A stretch of 64,000 nt of DNA from Magnaporthiopsis rhizophila. Taxonomy: Eukaryota; Ascomycota; Sordariomycetes; Magnaporthales; Magnaporthaceae. The notes under the pieces were generated by a model that saw only the letters and a list, made by a program, of their open reading frames with translations, ran no database searches and was not told where the DNA came from. The stretch lies in contig PYSS01000027.1 of NCBI GenBank assembly GCA_003049465.1, forward strand, positions 47,499-111,498. Reading direction: 5' to 3'. Both the position numbers and the translations under genes were made by a program. Below are positions 1 through 11,829 of the stretch, piece after piece (the first letter of the stretch is position 1; every line of letters starts with the position of its first letter).

Positions 1-839
1 TGGTCAGCAGGCGGGTCTCTGCCGTCGCCTGCTTACTTTTTTTCGCACTTGCTCGCCACCCTGAGACTTTTTCCCTTGCCAGGCCTTCCCTGCACCTGGT
101 CTTCCCTCGCATCGCATCCCAAATCCCATGTGCGCTATAGGGAGGCGGCTTAATGGATGGGAACAGGGGTGGAGGAGGCAAGGGGCTAACGAAGCGGGCA
201 GATAAACAGATAGGTTTGGAACGCGACAGTGTCATTTCGTCCACGGCTACATTTAGTGAATTGAGCCCATTTTTAACAAATGAAGCGTGACATATGGTCC
301 ATATTCAACAAGTGAAGCGTGAGGCATCAATTGCTGGTGGGGGAGCCCTGTCATTCACGTGTATTTATGCTAGGAAGAGGACGATATTACCATTAACCAT
401 GTGGACGAGTTATTCAGGGATTTCGTGGAGGCGAACTTATTGGCGGCGGTCGCTTGGAGATATGGGCAGGGCCCGGCGACCTCTATCAGGAAAGGCAATT
501 GCCAGAGTCCAGGCGAGGCCACCTATGAAGCGAGTGACGAGGAGTGGGAGAAGTCACCACCACGTGGGGCTCTATTGGGAGCGCTAAGTGAATGATGGCA
601 AGGCTTTTTGTGGACAAAGATCGAAAATGACTGTGGTGAAGGTGTGGGTAAGGGATGGGCGGAGTTTAGGAAGAAGGGCCATGAAAGGTAGTTCCCGTTA
701 CACCCCAAAGGCGATGGAGGAACGTTTGTCGTAGCTGGGACTACGACGTTGCTTGGCCCTAATAAGGGACCACAACCATGGCAGACGGCCTCATTTGTAC
801 GGAGTAAGAATGTGGGTATCCAGCTCAAGACTGTCCTGC
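1..839. other. no supported gene (left edge)
   Basis: Short open frames occur on both strands here, but none has a signal peptide, recognisable motif, codon bias or splice structure. The part nearest 840 would hold the 3' UTR of the minus-strand gene that ends there. Nothing else is seen. Confidence 0.5.
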
Positions 840-2817
840 TCATAAATCACCATCTTCACTCCCTAATCCGAAAAAGGGTCCCAAAAGAAAACCCCAGCCC
901 TGCTGCCGCCGTCTGACATCTGCAAAACCCGGACCCGTGGGAGGCACGACGCCCCTGGTTGAACTTCCCCCAGCACCCAGCGAGGCCGTCGCAGGCATTC
1001 TCGCAACGGTGCCGTTCGAGCCACTACCGCCGTCTCTAGTACCGTTACCTCCCGACCTGAGCAGCTCAACCCTCTTGCACTCGACGCCGTCGTACTCCGC
1101 CTCGGAGCCGCTGCTCGAGATGGTGACCTGCAGCCCGCACGCCATCCAGTTCCGCATGCCCTGCGGCGCGGTCGCGGCGCACACGAGCGAAAAAGCCGCC
1201 GCCGCGTCCGCTTCGCAAAGGAGCTCCGCGTATCCCAGATCTGTCAGGTTCGCGACAAGCCCGCCGTCGACGAACCACAGCGGGCTGGCGTCGCCCGCGC
1301 CGCCGCGCCGCGTCTCCACAACGGCGATGGCGGCGTTGCCCAGCGCGCCTGTGCGGCCGACGGCGCAAAGACGGCCGGACTCGCCGATGGAGAAGAGCGA
1401 GGCGCGCGATGCCTGAGCCACGAGGACAATAGAGCTCCCAGACTGGCGGAGGCGCCAGCCGTCGATGAAGCCGCTCGGCTGCGATGCGGTGAGGCCGAAG
1501 GCGGCCGCTGTCTCGCCGCAGGTTCTGTCGATGGTCGCCGTGGAGGAGGGCGTCGTGGTTAAAGTGGAGGTGTTGAGGAATCGCGGCGTCGTGGTGTTCA
1601 TGGCGGGTGCGGTTGTGTTCCAGTAGCGGGCGGCCGTGGTGACGTTGCGGAAGCGTGATGCAGCGGTTGTATTGAGGAACGGCGCTGCTGTCGTGTTCAT
1701 CAGCGTAGCCGCGGCCGTCGCGGTGCCGTTTCGGAACCGGCCGGCGGTGAAGTTCGCGAACGGAGGGGACGTCGTGTTGGCGAATGGCGCTAATGCCAAA
1801 GTGGTGGCGTTAGGGAAGGCGGACCAGCCTGTCGGCCTTGGCGAGGCTCTCGTTGAGACGCTGTTCGAAGGGGACAAGGTGGAGTTGGGGTATCTTTTGG
1901 CACTCGTGCTACTGTCATTCAGGGGCCTCTCGAGCGTTGAGTTGGCAGGTACGGATATGGTGGCATTCGCGAATGGCGCCCCGGCTGACTTGGGCGATCC
2001 GATCCTGGCAGATGTAGCTATCACACGGCTACTACCGATGTCACTGCTACCACTGGACCGTGTCCTCGATGAGGGTCTCCCATTTGCCGTGCGTCCCGAA
2101 GTCGTGGGTGATATAGATGTCGGCTGTAGAGATGCGGACTCGCTTGTGGTCGTGGAGTTGGGGAACAGGGCCGACCGCGTCGCATTGCGCCATGCAGTCG
2201 AATTGGCATATCGGGTCCAGGTCGACGTGGACGTGGTAAATGCCGTTACAAGCACAGTAGAGGTGGTCAAAGGGGGGCTTGCGGTCACCACGGCAGGTGT
2301 TACACCAAGACAGGAGCACGCAGAAACGTAGGAGGACGGCGATCCGCACTGGGAGGCGTAGCTTGGGGCGTCGGCTGGATATGCCAGTGGTGCGGAGTTT
2401 GGCGAGCCATCGGCAAGCTTCGCTAGAGCCTTGCGTCCCACAAGCCACCGCTTCCAGGGCTCATCAGCAGTGTAGGGGCTACTGACGCGGAGATTCGAGA
2501 CTGTCGCTCTCGTAGAAGGCGCTGACGTCAGGGTGATGTTCCTCGTCGTTGTGGACGTGCGGGTGACGCTGCGGGTGTGGAATACGGTGCTTGCTTCAGG
2601 CGTCGATGTCGTTTGCAAGGCGGAGAGGCAGTCGGCGGTGCCGTTTCTACCTGTCGGCTCGAAATCTTGCAGCGCTGGGAAGGTGGCAAAGGGGCGGTCA
2701 GTCATTCTCTTCACATCTTGGTTCCAGCCGACACTCACCGCGCAAGCAGCTGTCCGTGGTGCATGTCTGAGCAGCCGCAAACGCCCGGATTGAGACGAGC
2801 AAGCGGAGAAGATGCAT
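840..2817 (-). CDS. secreted Ser/Thr/Asn-rich protein with N-glycosylation sequon array
   Basis: Two exons, 2817-2739 and 2674-840, with intron 2738-2675 (GTGAGT donor, CTGAC branch, CCCAG acceptor). The lengths (79 + 1835 nt) close into a 637-aa frame. I start at 2817 because this short first exon encodes a hydrophobic leader ending AAAQ, followed by a Cys-containing segment; the unspliced frame that opens at 2780 lacks a signal peptide. After a short Cys-rich part, the middle is Ser/Thr-rich and carries repeated FxN-T/A/G-T units; about 22 Asn-X-Ser/Thr sequons are present overall. The last ~200 residues form a separate Cys-containing, glycine-rich domain. The likely place is the cell wall or outside the cell. 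I do not recognise the C-terminal domain with certainty, so no function is given. Confidence 0.75.
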
Positions 2818-3849
2818 ATCGTCTGTGGCGGCTCCGGCCTTCGCGGTAAAGGCCGACTAGAAGCTAAAAACCGGCGGGAAACGCATAGGAGGGGGGGGAA
2901 TCCCAGTTCCTTTAAAAGTCCGGGGCATTGTTTGGAGCGGGTGTGATGATGTCGTCGCTCTTAGCTGGTGCCGCTTAAGACCGCCGCTGGCCAATGACGG
3001 CAGCGCGAGCCGGGAGCGGATGCTACACAAATCAAGGTGGAGGATGCAGGCAATCTGCTTTGGTGCCGTGGGGGGCATGCAAGGGGCAGGTTTCCAATCT
3101 TGGCAAGCGCTGTGATCGGCGATTCTGGTCAGCCTGCGCTGCAAGAGACAGCAACCGGTACGCGCATGTTTTGCGAGTGGCCCTTTCGGCGCCAGCCGAC
3201 TGGTCCTTTGTGCTTTGCTCCGGCTGCAAAGCGGCGGTGCCGTCATCAAGTTATGGGAGGGTCTTGTTTGATCATTGCCACAATTCTGAGCACTTACAGC
3301 CGCCGCTAAGTCCTTTGTCACATTCGCGCCACATCATTTTTGCCCTCACTCTCACACCAATCATGGAAGATCAGGGAAGGGAAGATGCGTTAGGGGTAGA
3401 ATGCAAGGAGGAAAAACATCAATGCTTTGTTTATTGTCCTGCACAGAGCCAGAAGATTTTCCTACGGCGCCTCCTAGTAGCCTCAGGTATCATCAACAAT
3501 AGCTCCTTTGTTCCTCTCAATGGCCCGAGCCTTAAACCGGAGTAACATGGGAAAGAGCGGCAGACCCAGGGCTTTCGCTTTGTGCCGCATGGAGGCCAGC
3601 TTCTACCTTCTTCGTCGGCCGGGTGAAATTCGTGAGAGACCAGTATAAATCATCATCTCCTCACCAAGCCGTCAGAACTCTGTACCTTCTACCATCCCCA
3701 ACACCCCAGCCTACCGGAATCCCGAACCACAGGCCATCCTCATCCCTTAGCGCATCGCATGGTCGTTCCGTCTTCATAGCGAATCTTTTCTTTCCAGTCC
3801 AAAGATATCACAATTCACATCTCGTCCTCCCGAAGCCATCATTGCCAGG
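2818..3849. other. intergenic, divergent promoter region
   Basis: The region lies between a minus-strand gene starting at 2817 and a plus-strand gene starting at 3850. It holds a TTTAAAAG stretch near 2911 that could serve the minus gene and a TATAAA at 3644-3649 for the plus gene. The last ~150 bases are C/T-rich, typical of fungal leaders. No gene is seen. Confidence 0.5.
3644..3649 (+). promoter_or_regulatory. TATA box for the J-domain gene
   Basis: TATAAA lies 206 nt before the ATG at 3850 and is followed by a pyrimidine-rich leader. Confidence 0.5.
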
Positions 3850-4725
3850 ATGCCATCCCAGCCCATCTTCAACTACTACTCCGAGCTCGGCGTCGACCGC
3901 TCGGCCTCGGCCAACGAGATCAAAGCTGCCTATCGCCGTCTCGCCCTTCAGCACCACCCCGACAAGAACCACGGAAACAGCGACGAGGCCACTGCAAAGT
4001 TTCAGCGGGTATGTGACCATTATGAGCCCGCGCCAGGCTTCGTTGTCTCGACGGATGTGGCGACGTGCTGACCTCATTTACAGGTGAACGAGGCGGCCGA
4101 GGTCCTCATGGACGAGACCAAGCGTCGTGAGTACGACCTCAAGACCCAGGGCGCCCAGGGCATGGGCGAGGCGAACCCGCCCGACTGGCATTGGGCGTTC
4201 CGAGACATTTTCTCCAACTTTCCCTCTCGCTTCTACGAGTACCGCGAGCCTGGAGCGGCAGAGTCGACCGACGGCGACGGCGACGACGACGGGCTGGGCG
4301 ACTGGGAGAAGGAGTACCACTTCACGCCCCGAGCAAGGACAGCAAAAGCCGCCGAGGGCCAGGCGTACCGTGCTGCCAAGGAAGAGGAAGAGGAGGAGCG
4401 CCGCGCGGCCAAGGAGGCGGCAGCCCGGGCCGCGGCCGACGAGAAGCGGCGCCGCAAGGCCGAGGAGGAGGCCTTCCAGGCCCGCGCCTGGGCCCGCGCC
4501 GGGGCCGTGACGGACGAGGAAGTCCGGGAGTCGTGCCTGCACTCGGAGCATTGCACCAAGACCGTCGAGAGGAGGAAGGTCAAGTGCGACGGCTGCGCCG
4601 TCAAGCGCAGCATCGTCGCCTTCCACTGCCCATACTGCGGCGCGGTCCTCTGCACGCTCTGCGTCGGCAACTTCGCGCGGGTCCGGAAGCAGCGCCGGGA
4701 GGCCGAGGAGGACGAGACCGTCTAG
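3850..4725 (+). CDS. J-domain co-chaperone with C-terminal Cys-rich domain
   Basis: Exons 3850-4008 and 4084-4725; intron 4009-4083 (GTATGT, GCTGAC branch, ACAG). The 266-aa product begins with a J domain: helix II motif AAYRRLALQ and the HPD tripeptide at residues 36-38, which stimulates Hsp70 ATPase. The intron splits the J domain just after helix III begins. A highly charged Glu/Arg/Ala-rich coiled-coil segment follows (about residues 155-205). The C-terminal ~60 residues contain three CxxC pairs (CDGC, CPYC, CTLC) plus further Cys and His, suggesting a zinc-binding fold. The protein is a class III (DnaJC-like) chaperone partner, cytosolic or nuclear, since there is no signal peptide or membrane segment. 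The client is unknown. Confidence 0.9.
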
Positions 4726-5440
4726 GTCTGCGTCTTCCCCTCCCTTTAGACTAGTTTTATTACTTTAGCGGCACGATATTTGCCGAGATCTCAATTCCAA
4801 ATATCCCCTTAGCCAAGGTCCAACGCCTTGTGAAAACAGTAATCCGTACACGTCTATCTTCTCATCGGCCGGCGACTCTGGGCTTGGACATGCCACTTTG
4901 GCAGGTGGTCTGGGCAGGAATGTCCGATGTGTCCTCATTCTTTGCCAACATTGTGATCAGAAAATCCAATCATATATCTTCAAAACGACGACACCTGACG
5001 CGATGGGCGCAGGGACCAGTAGCTTTGGTGCCCATCAGTTGTACGACGCTCTCAGGCAACGCCCGCTGCCTTCTCAGGCATAGATATGGCGGTCAACTAG
5101 TAAGGGAACGGCCGGAGATTTCGCGGCGTCCAAACTCACGCCGTAGCGAACTGGAAATGTCTTGCTGAGTAACAGACCCAAGATTAATAACTGCTAGGTG
5201 GAAGGAGATGAGGCCTGGGGTAGTTCAGAGTGGAGACAGCGTATTACAAGGTACCCAGAGCAAAATTGTATGTGGAATGGGGAGAAACGGACGAGAAAGT
5301 CACTAGGAGGAAAGCCAGAAGGTAAAATAGCGGAAAGCACAAGCTCAGACGATGCGTAAAAAAAAGGAAACAAAGGGAAGTCGAAAGAGAAAAGAGAACA
5401 ACAACGGCACGAGATCTAGTCCCAGGACACCGGGCCCCTC
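4726..5440. other. intergenic, purine-rich stretch
   Basis: This is the 3' side of the J-domain gene. From about 5265 to 5400 the plus strand is strongly purine-rich (runs of A, GGAAA, GAAAGAGAAAAGAG). It precedes the solo-LTR-like element at 5441. No gene is supported. Confidence 0.4.
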
Positions 5441-5551
5441 TGTCACGGTACGATCGCTTATATAAGAACCTAGCGGGTCGTAGCCCTCGATACGACAAGG
5501 TTCCCTTTTGCTTTGGTGTAACGGGTACTACCTTGGTCTAGTCCCGTGACA
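5441..5551 (+). mobile_element. solo-LTR-like element with 5-bp TSD
   Basis: The 111-bp unit starts TGTCACGG and ends CCGTGACA, a perfect 8-bp inverted terminus of the TG...CA type. The five bases on either side are both CCCTC (5436-5440 and 5552-5556), which fits the 5-bp target duplication of an LTR retrotransposon. Inside is TTATATAAG, a plausible LTR promoter. No gag or pol remnant adjoins it, so it is best read as a solo LTR or a very small LTR-derived element. An imperfect copy of the right end (TCTAGTCCC..GACACC) lies just before it at about 5414-5431. Confidence 0.65.
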
Positions 5552-6845
5552 CCCTCTCTGATCCCTCCAGATTATGCTTGGAGTATTCAAGCCCATTAAC
5601 CGGCCCGAGAGATACTCAGTGGACTTTTTGATAATTATTCCGAACGGTAGATCTCCGTTCCGAATGATGTCCAGGAATTTCCTCAAATTCGCGGTCAAGG
5701 CGCCCTGGTGGGTTGGGCCTGGCAATGAAAGGGCTGGCGAAGTTGCTCTGTCTTCCCTTAACAAGGGTGTTGTGCTGGCATCTGGTTCCCCCAGCGAGAT
5801 GTTACCGATGTGGTACCTGGCCCGGAGTCCAGCCAGCCACTGTGCTGTTGTGCGCCAGGTTAGACCAAAGTTCCATGGCGTTTTCGAGGAACGACACCGC
5901 CCGCATACCCGCCCGAAGGATTCCACCTACCACACACTTGCTACCGTTCAGCTCCCGGTTGACGTGGCCGTCAAAGACCTCAATAAGTTCCCCTATAACC
6001 CGCAGAGCTCACGATCTGCTTGCTCGCTCCGTCCTCCGCCGTGGACAGAGCTCTGCTCGGTATTGTTATCGATCCATTTGTCGTCGACGATCAAGCAGAG
6101 CCTTTGAAGCCCGCGTAGCTTCGCTAGTCCATTAGCAGTGCTCTACTCTCTATACGTGTTAAAGGTCGCTAGCGGGGTCGCCGCCAGGTGTCCGATGGTT
6201 TCGCAGTATTTGGATCCGTGTGTGGCGGCTTTGCGAGTGTCGGGAACGAGGTTTGATTATGTTCGCATTGCCGATGAACTTCGTGTCAGTCGTGTGGTCG
6301 TAGGGACATGGCTTTGTGCCTGTCGCAGCTCCGTCCTGAGGCTGGCAACTCGGCCGTCTCGAAAAGAGAGAAAAGCACAGACACGAAAAAATTCTTTCGG
6401 TTGCGATCGTGTGGTAAAAGTCCCAAGGCAGAACACGTGGGGCCAATTTGCGAAAACGCGCTGCCACCAAGAGTAACGGCAGGGTCAGTTAAGGCCGAGT
6501 TCCTTTGGAAAAGCTACGGTAACACCCAACGAGCACAGGGCGACCAAAGAGATCGAAATCATCTCGGGTTTCAGCTCGCAACGTCTGCTTCTGGAAATGA
6601 GGCAGAATTCTTGACACGGACACGGCAAGCAGAGCTAAGGGAGCATAAGAAGAGAGAAAATGAGAGAAAACTAGGCCTAGTTTTTACTTAAATGAGTGAC
6701 TTGAAATGAAAATACATTTCTGTTTGTGCTTGCAGGCAGCGCAACACGGCTTCTGGGCGGTTGTGACAACCACCATTACCATCCATGCCCCCACACTTTC
6801 GGGTTACTCCGCAGCATGAGTGCTCCTCTTGTTGCCTTGCTCCTT
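5552..6845. other. intergenic, no supported gene
   Basis: Several open frames of 100-180 codons occur on both strands near 5528-6107, but they overlap each other antisense, begin or end inside the LTR-like element and show no motif. They are taken as chance or as decayed transposon sequence. Nothing else is recognised. Confidence 0.4.
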
Positions 6846-7413
6846 TTACTTGCGGCCAGGGCAGCGGACCTCGAAAGCCCGGATGGGCTCGGCCTGGGAG
6901 AAGCCCCAGCAGCCGCTGTGGGTGACCTGGACGCCACCGCTGCAGCCGCGACCGGAGAAGTACTTGGCTGTTGAAGGTGGAAAGGAAAACACAGCGTCAG
7001 CTTTATGGTCACCGTCAGGTTGGGCTCGGGGGTTACACAAAGGACTTACTGGAGCAGCCGCCAAAGTTGTCGACGCGGAGCGAGTGCCAGTCGGTGCCGT
7101 CGTTGAGCACACACCAGTTGCCATCACCGGTGGTCCAGCCGAGCCAGTTGCCCTGGCACGAGGTGGCGAAGTAGGTGGTCATGTGCCACGAGTTGCGGGC
7201 GGCAAGCGTGTTGGGCGAGGTGTCGTTGCTGACGAGGGGGACCGAGGGGCCGGCGGTGCCGTCCAGGAGCTTGCTCAGGAGGACGGTAGGGAGGGGCGCC
7301 TGAACGACGTCGTCGACGACGGCCGAGGGCTCATCGCGGACAACCAGGGAGGGAGCGGCCAGGGAGGTCCCGGCAAAGCCGAGGGCGGCGACGACGGCGG
7401 TGAGGAAGTGCAT
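6846..7413 (-). CDS. small secreted cysteine-rich protein
   Basis: Exons 7413-7050 and 6967-6846; intron 7049-6968 (GTAAGT, AACAG), phase 1, closing to 161 aa. Residues 1-19 form a signal peptide with cleavage expected after TSLA. A ~55-residue variable region follows, then a compact domain with six cysteines and many Trp/Gly residues (motifs GNWC, GGC, SGCWGF). The last cysteine lies five residues from the C-terminus. The size, leader and even Cys number fit small secreted, effector-like proteins of fungi. I do not recognise a characterised family and give no function. A TATA box lies about 155 nt upstream, and the leader contains a (GT)n tract. Confidence 0.85.
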
Positions 7414-7446
7414 GTTTGATGCTTGGAGTGAGTGGATGGTTGAAAA

Positions 7447-7470
7447 TGTGTGTGTGTGTGTGTGTGTGTG
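7447..7470. repeat. (GT)n microsatellite
   Basis: About twelve TG units lie in the 5' leader of the small secreted protein gene. Being dinucleotide and untranslated, its length can vary without affecting the protein. Confidence 0.85.
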
Positions 7471-7564
7471 AGGATGGAAGGAGTCGAGGCAGTTGAGTGA
7501 TGCTGGCGCTGCTGGCTGCTGATCTCCGAGATATCTGGCTGGGAATCGGGGTGCTGATCAGGGC

Positions 7565-7572
7565 TTTATATA
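7565..7572 (-). promoter_or_regulatory. TATA box for the small secreted protein gene
   Basis: TATATAAA on the minus strand lies about 155 nt before the ATG at 7413. Confidence 0.6.
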
Positions 7573-10500
7573 CTCGTCGTGATCTCCTATGTCTGCGTCC
7601 TTGAGGCTTGAGCCGCGCGACTGCCTGTTGTGATCTGGCACGCCGGGCTAGTTGGAACTTCCTCTTTGGACATGAGCTCCCGTCTACGGCCAACAAACAA
7701 ACTCTTGGCGATAGTCTCTAGACCCCACTGTAGGTAAGCACATTTCGGGTACCCTCCACTTCTAGACTGTCCATTTTTTGCCCAGATGGAGCCTCGCTTC
7801 TGACAATCTCACCAGAAATCTTCTTTTGGGCATGTTCCTCAATCCTTGTTTCGGTCCTTCCTCTGGCACTTGCCTAAACCTTGAGGTACCTTACGGGGAG
7901 TGATGTATACATGAGCATGCGGCAGCCATTTCTGAGTTTCGGCTGGCATAACCTAGTGCTAGAAGCATGAACCGTGAGTACTTGTGGAAATTCTCGTGTC
8001 ACCTCCCAAAGCTGTTTCAATGAGGCTGCTGATGATAATTTTGGTTCTTGAAGGATCCTCGAATCACAGCCGTTTGTTGGGCACGTTTGCCTCCACCTGC
8101 CTTTTGTGGACTGACTGCTCATCTAGCAAGGTCTCATTGCAGACCCCAACTGCATGTCAGCTCCTCGAGTCGTTGATGCCTGGTCCCCGCCGCTTGCGTT
8201 TGTACAACTCCAGGCTGACCACCCGCGGTCTAGGCGAAGGATCCGCTGCCGAACATAAGCATCTGCCGCCGGCCTCGCCAAGCCCGCTCCTCTCTGAGCC
8301 GCAAGCAGGGCCTCCAGCCGCGCCATTACTCATCCCCGCATGCCTACACGACGTGGGGCTCTGTCCTTCACGTGAGTGGTGGACAATATGAAAGCTCGTA
8401 AGTTTTCACGACCGTGATTGGCCGTGCATATGCATGCGTTTTTTCTCACTTCTCGTCCTCTCCGTCATCTTTGTTTTTCCGCCCGCTCTTGGGAGCTTCC
8501 GGCTTCGTCATGCCACCGCAGATCTTGTACGGTTGTCGCTTCATTCACCGACGTTCTGCGTTGCCAAGACGGAACGAAGTAACATGGGAGTGACACGAAC
8601 AGTGGCACAGCAGCAAATATTGAAGTTCAGGGACGCAGACTGGCTGGCTCGCCAGGGCCAGAGTCAATAGAGATCGGGATGTGCATATGGCCTGCAGTCA
8701 CCTCGCCTGTTGCCCTGGTGGTTCATCTGACCCGTTGGGCTCAAAGCCGAGTACCGGCTCATCTGGCACCTTTTAGCGCCACCGTTGCACCACACCAGCC
8801 TTTTGGCTTCGGCATTACACAAAGTTCACTAAAGGCCGGCGGTAAAGCATCTCCGTACCTCGGCTGGCTTTGTCTCTTTCGTTTCCTATTAGTTATTAGG
8901 CCGTACCCTGTGGCGACCTTGAGATTTTCTCCTGGTCCTTCTATCCCCTGCTATCAGCGCTGACCTTGCCCCACTGATTAGCCTGTTTACCACCTGCGCA
9001 CAGCTGCTTGAACCCCGTAATTAAGGCACCTTGCTGGCCGCCTTACCGCCTACCACACCTTGCCCTACACAGGGCCCAGTCTGTGCAACGGACACCAGAC
9101 TGTGTGCCTGGATTGGTTCTTCGTACGAAGCAAGCTACAGGTCGTGATGCGGGTCTGGAGAAGGATTTCCGTAGCCGAGGACGCGTCTAGGCTGCCGGCT
9201 ACGAGCGGCGCAATCGCAAGTCCACATCAGACTCCCGCCGCCCGCCGACAATTTCCACAACCCCAGAAGGCAGACCCCGCGTTGTGCCCTTGAGCACTCG
9301 TATGCTCTCTCTATCCGCGGTCAGCTCTTTCTCACAGCGGGGTAGGTAGCAGGGGCCAGCGGCTGCGCCGCTCACTCCGCTCTCAGCGAACGGCTTCCCG
9401 ACAAAGGATTGGCCCGGATACATATGCAAGGTTCTTGTCTCCTTTCCTAGCTTCAAAATAGTCCCTGTGCCGCTCCCACTCGGCGACTTTACCGGTCACA
9501 TGCTCCACAAGGGTTCGGCCGAACTTTATACACAATTACCTACCTAGAGCCTCAACTAAATTACGGGGCAGTTCGCTGCGCCGCGCACTAGATCACACCT
9601 TCCCTTGACCGCAACGTAAGTCCCTTGCGCGCACTGCCCAGGCTCGTATGGGTCTTTGAGTTGTCCGTGCCGTGAGGCCGCCTGGATATGCCCTCAGCCG
9701 GGGCAATTCTCGGCCGCGTCGGCGACTTGCATCCACGGGCAGCGTGTCCTCAGACCACTGATCAAAGTGGAATGGACGGTGGATGCGAATTGGTGGATGT
9801 CAATGTTTGTGTGGTCATATCAACCACTATCCGCGGCTGCTGCAGCGTCGCCCCCGCTCGAACTGCTGACGCCGAGTGCCCCATGAGCACATGGAAGGAT
9901 TTAGGCATATTGCCTGCTCCGCAGTGTTGTTGGTAAGGCTCCATCCTTCCGCGGAAGTTGTTGTTCTAGGCCACCAGGCCATCCCGTTTTTCGGGGAGGG
10001 CCGGATGGTTGAAGCTTTTGACTTTGAAGGATCGTCACCCAAGTAACTATGTAAGGCGGCTTTATCTCCTTCCGGTACCTGCTATTGCTAGTCACAAAGA
10101 AAACGCTGGTTGGGGTGCAAAGTGCCGCAAAGGAATAGGCGCACATGGGGGATGGACGGTATCGGGACCTCGATTCGGGTTAATTAGAGACCCGAGGTCG
10201 GCCGAGGCCGACGAGTGCTCAATATCCCTGCAAATGTACCTTTATACGTCAAGCCAGAGGATCTACTACTCTCATCCTCTCCTACCCTGCAATGCAAAGG
10301 GTCCCCAAAGGTTGAAATCCAAAGTTCCCCTGCTCATTTGATGTAGATGTATTGGGTATAAATCTGGAATTTGCAGCTGAAAATGATCGAAGAAAATGAG
10401 AAAATCCGAGGAAAAAGAAAGGCCTTTGAAAATAACTTCATCTCACGCCATATTATGTAATTAATGGCTTACGTCCTCGTCAAACAGCCCATTTCGCATT

Positions 10501-11217
10501 ACGTACCTACTACCCGATCCTCACACTGGGAACCAAGGTTTGGGAGAATGTTGGCACGAGGAGGAAAGACAAATCCAAGTTTGCTCCATGATGGAGAGGC
10601 CCACTCACAGTCATCTTCTACACAGGGGAAGATCCGCCTGCTCGGTGAAACCCAGAAAGGGAGAACCGCAACTGAGGCACATGTATGACTTCGAGGTTGG
10701 GTTCCTCACAATCGTGAGAAAACCTCAGGACCGTCTTCCGTCGGAGAGGAGGACCTATGGTCCCAGGTTTCGTTTCCTGGGGTAAGGGCCTGTCCCAATC
10801 TGGATTCGTCCACCACTTTGCGGCCATCTTTTTAAAGGATAGGCTTTGGGGGAGGGTGTGATGGGCCGGGCCGCGTGGGTCTAGATCATTTTCGTTACAT
10901 TCTTTGACAAAGGGACAGTGGCTTGTGGTGCTGTCCTTTATGGTTATGGAGTATATGCGCCGTTTCGGCGATGATTCGTTGAAGTTTAGCGCCAACCATG
11001 GTGGCACTGGGGGCTTAATGTTGTGAAATGTGATAAACTTCCCAAATTCCATATGCGAAAATATTTTATTACCATACGGCCGATAAAATGGCTATTAAGC
11101 CTGGCAAGATAAACAGAATGTATTGCGAAAAGTTATGGGCTTTTAGTCCTCTATCTACCCTCCAATGCCCCAGTGCCCATAAAAAAAAAGAAAAGAAAAA
11201 CCTCCCAGCCGGAACGT
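7573..11217. other. 3.6-kb region without supported gene
   Basis: All open frames here are short (under 145 codons), overlap in antisense pairs and lack splice structure, leader peptides or motifs. The base composition is more even than in the coding blocks. It may hold old decayed transposon sequence, but no termini or coding motifs could be identified. The 3' end of the minus-strand gene at 11218 borders it. Confidence 0.4.
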
Positions 11218-11829
11218 CTACTCCCTCGCAACCTCAAAATCGGCCTCGCCCAGGGCCTCGATGATCTCAGGCCCAAACCCGACGTTGGGCCTGTAGCCTA
11301 GGCCGCTCCCGTGCACGCGCTGGATCCGGTCGTCCACTTCCCATGGTATCGCGGATCGGGCTCTCCGCAAGCCGCGCATTATGGACCGTCATCCCGAAGA
11401 TGAGTTCCTGCCGGAAGCGGCCCATGCCGCCTGACGCGTCCGCCGAGGGGAACCCAGGCACCATTCCCAGCGTGCTGCCGATAAACTCGTACCTTTTGTG
11501 GAGGTAGCGTAGGCAAGGGCAAAGGCAAGTTAGCTGATGAACTGGGCTTTCGCGAGAGAGCGAATCTAGCAACGCATGGGGGAGAGAGGGTCGCAATATG
11601 CGTACATGAAGTACACCTGGTTCTTTTCTCGCGTCTCCGCCACAGGTGTCATGTAGGGCTGGTCCAGGTTGGCCCGCATGCCCTCATGTGCGGCTAGGAG
11701 GGAGAAAACGCGTTTGAGGCCGTCGAGGACCTTGTGGTAATGGGGGCGCAGGCCCTTGGGCCACTGCTGGGCGAGCAGGTACTGGGTCAGCTCCCTGCGG
11801 GTGGTGGTGTTGGGGTCGGGCGGTGACAT
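11218..11829 (-). pseudogene. spliced hypothetical gene with one frameshift
   Basis: Exon 1 is 11829-11606 and exon 2 begins at 11492. The intron 11605-11493 has GTACGC, a GCTAAC branch and an AAAAG acceptor, giving an in-frame junction. Exon 2 reads cleanly to about 11360, where a CCC run (GGG on the plus strand at 11358-11360) has one base too many. Removing one base lets the frame run on to TAG at 11220-11218 with a plausible acidic C-terminus. Without this, the frame ends at 11267 with an Arg/Pro-rich tail. The restored protein would be about 165 aa, soluble, without a signal peptide. The family is not recognised. This could be an early pseudogene or a sequencing error. Confidence 0.55.

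Noticed and set aside
1636..2331. 231-codon plus-strand frame rich in Val/Ala/Asp
   Set aside because: Antisense shadow of the sequon-rich minus-strand gene; the repeated sequence forces an open frame.
2047..2448. Minus-strand frame with a hydrophobic stretch and several Cys
   Set aside because: Overlaps the same gene in another frame; the sequon frame is continuous on both sides and has its own leader exon.
5574..6107. Plus-strand frame of 177 codons and overlapping minus frame of 132 codons
   Set aside because: They overlap antisense, start at the edge of an LTR-like element and carry no motif.
10618..11052. Minus-strand frame of 144 codons
   Set aside because: No leader, motif or splice context; composition does not differ from the surrounding noncoding DNA.
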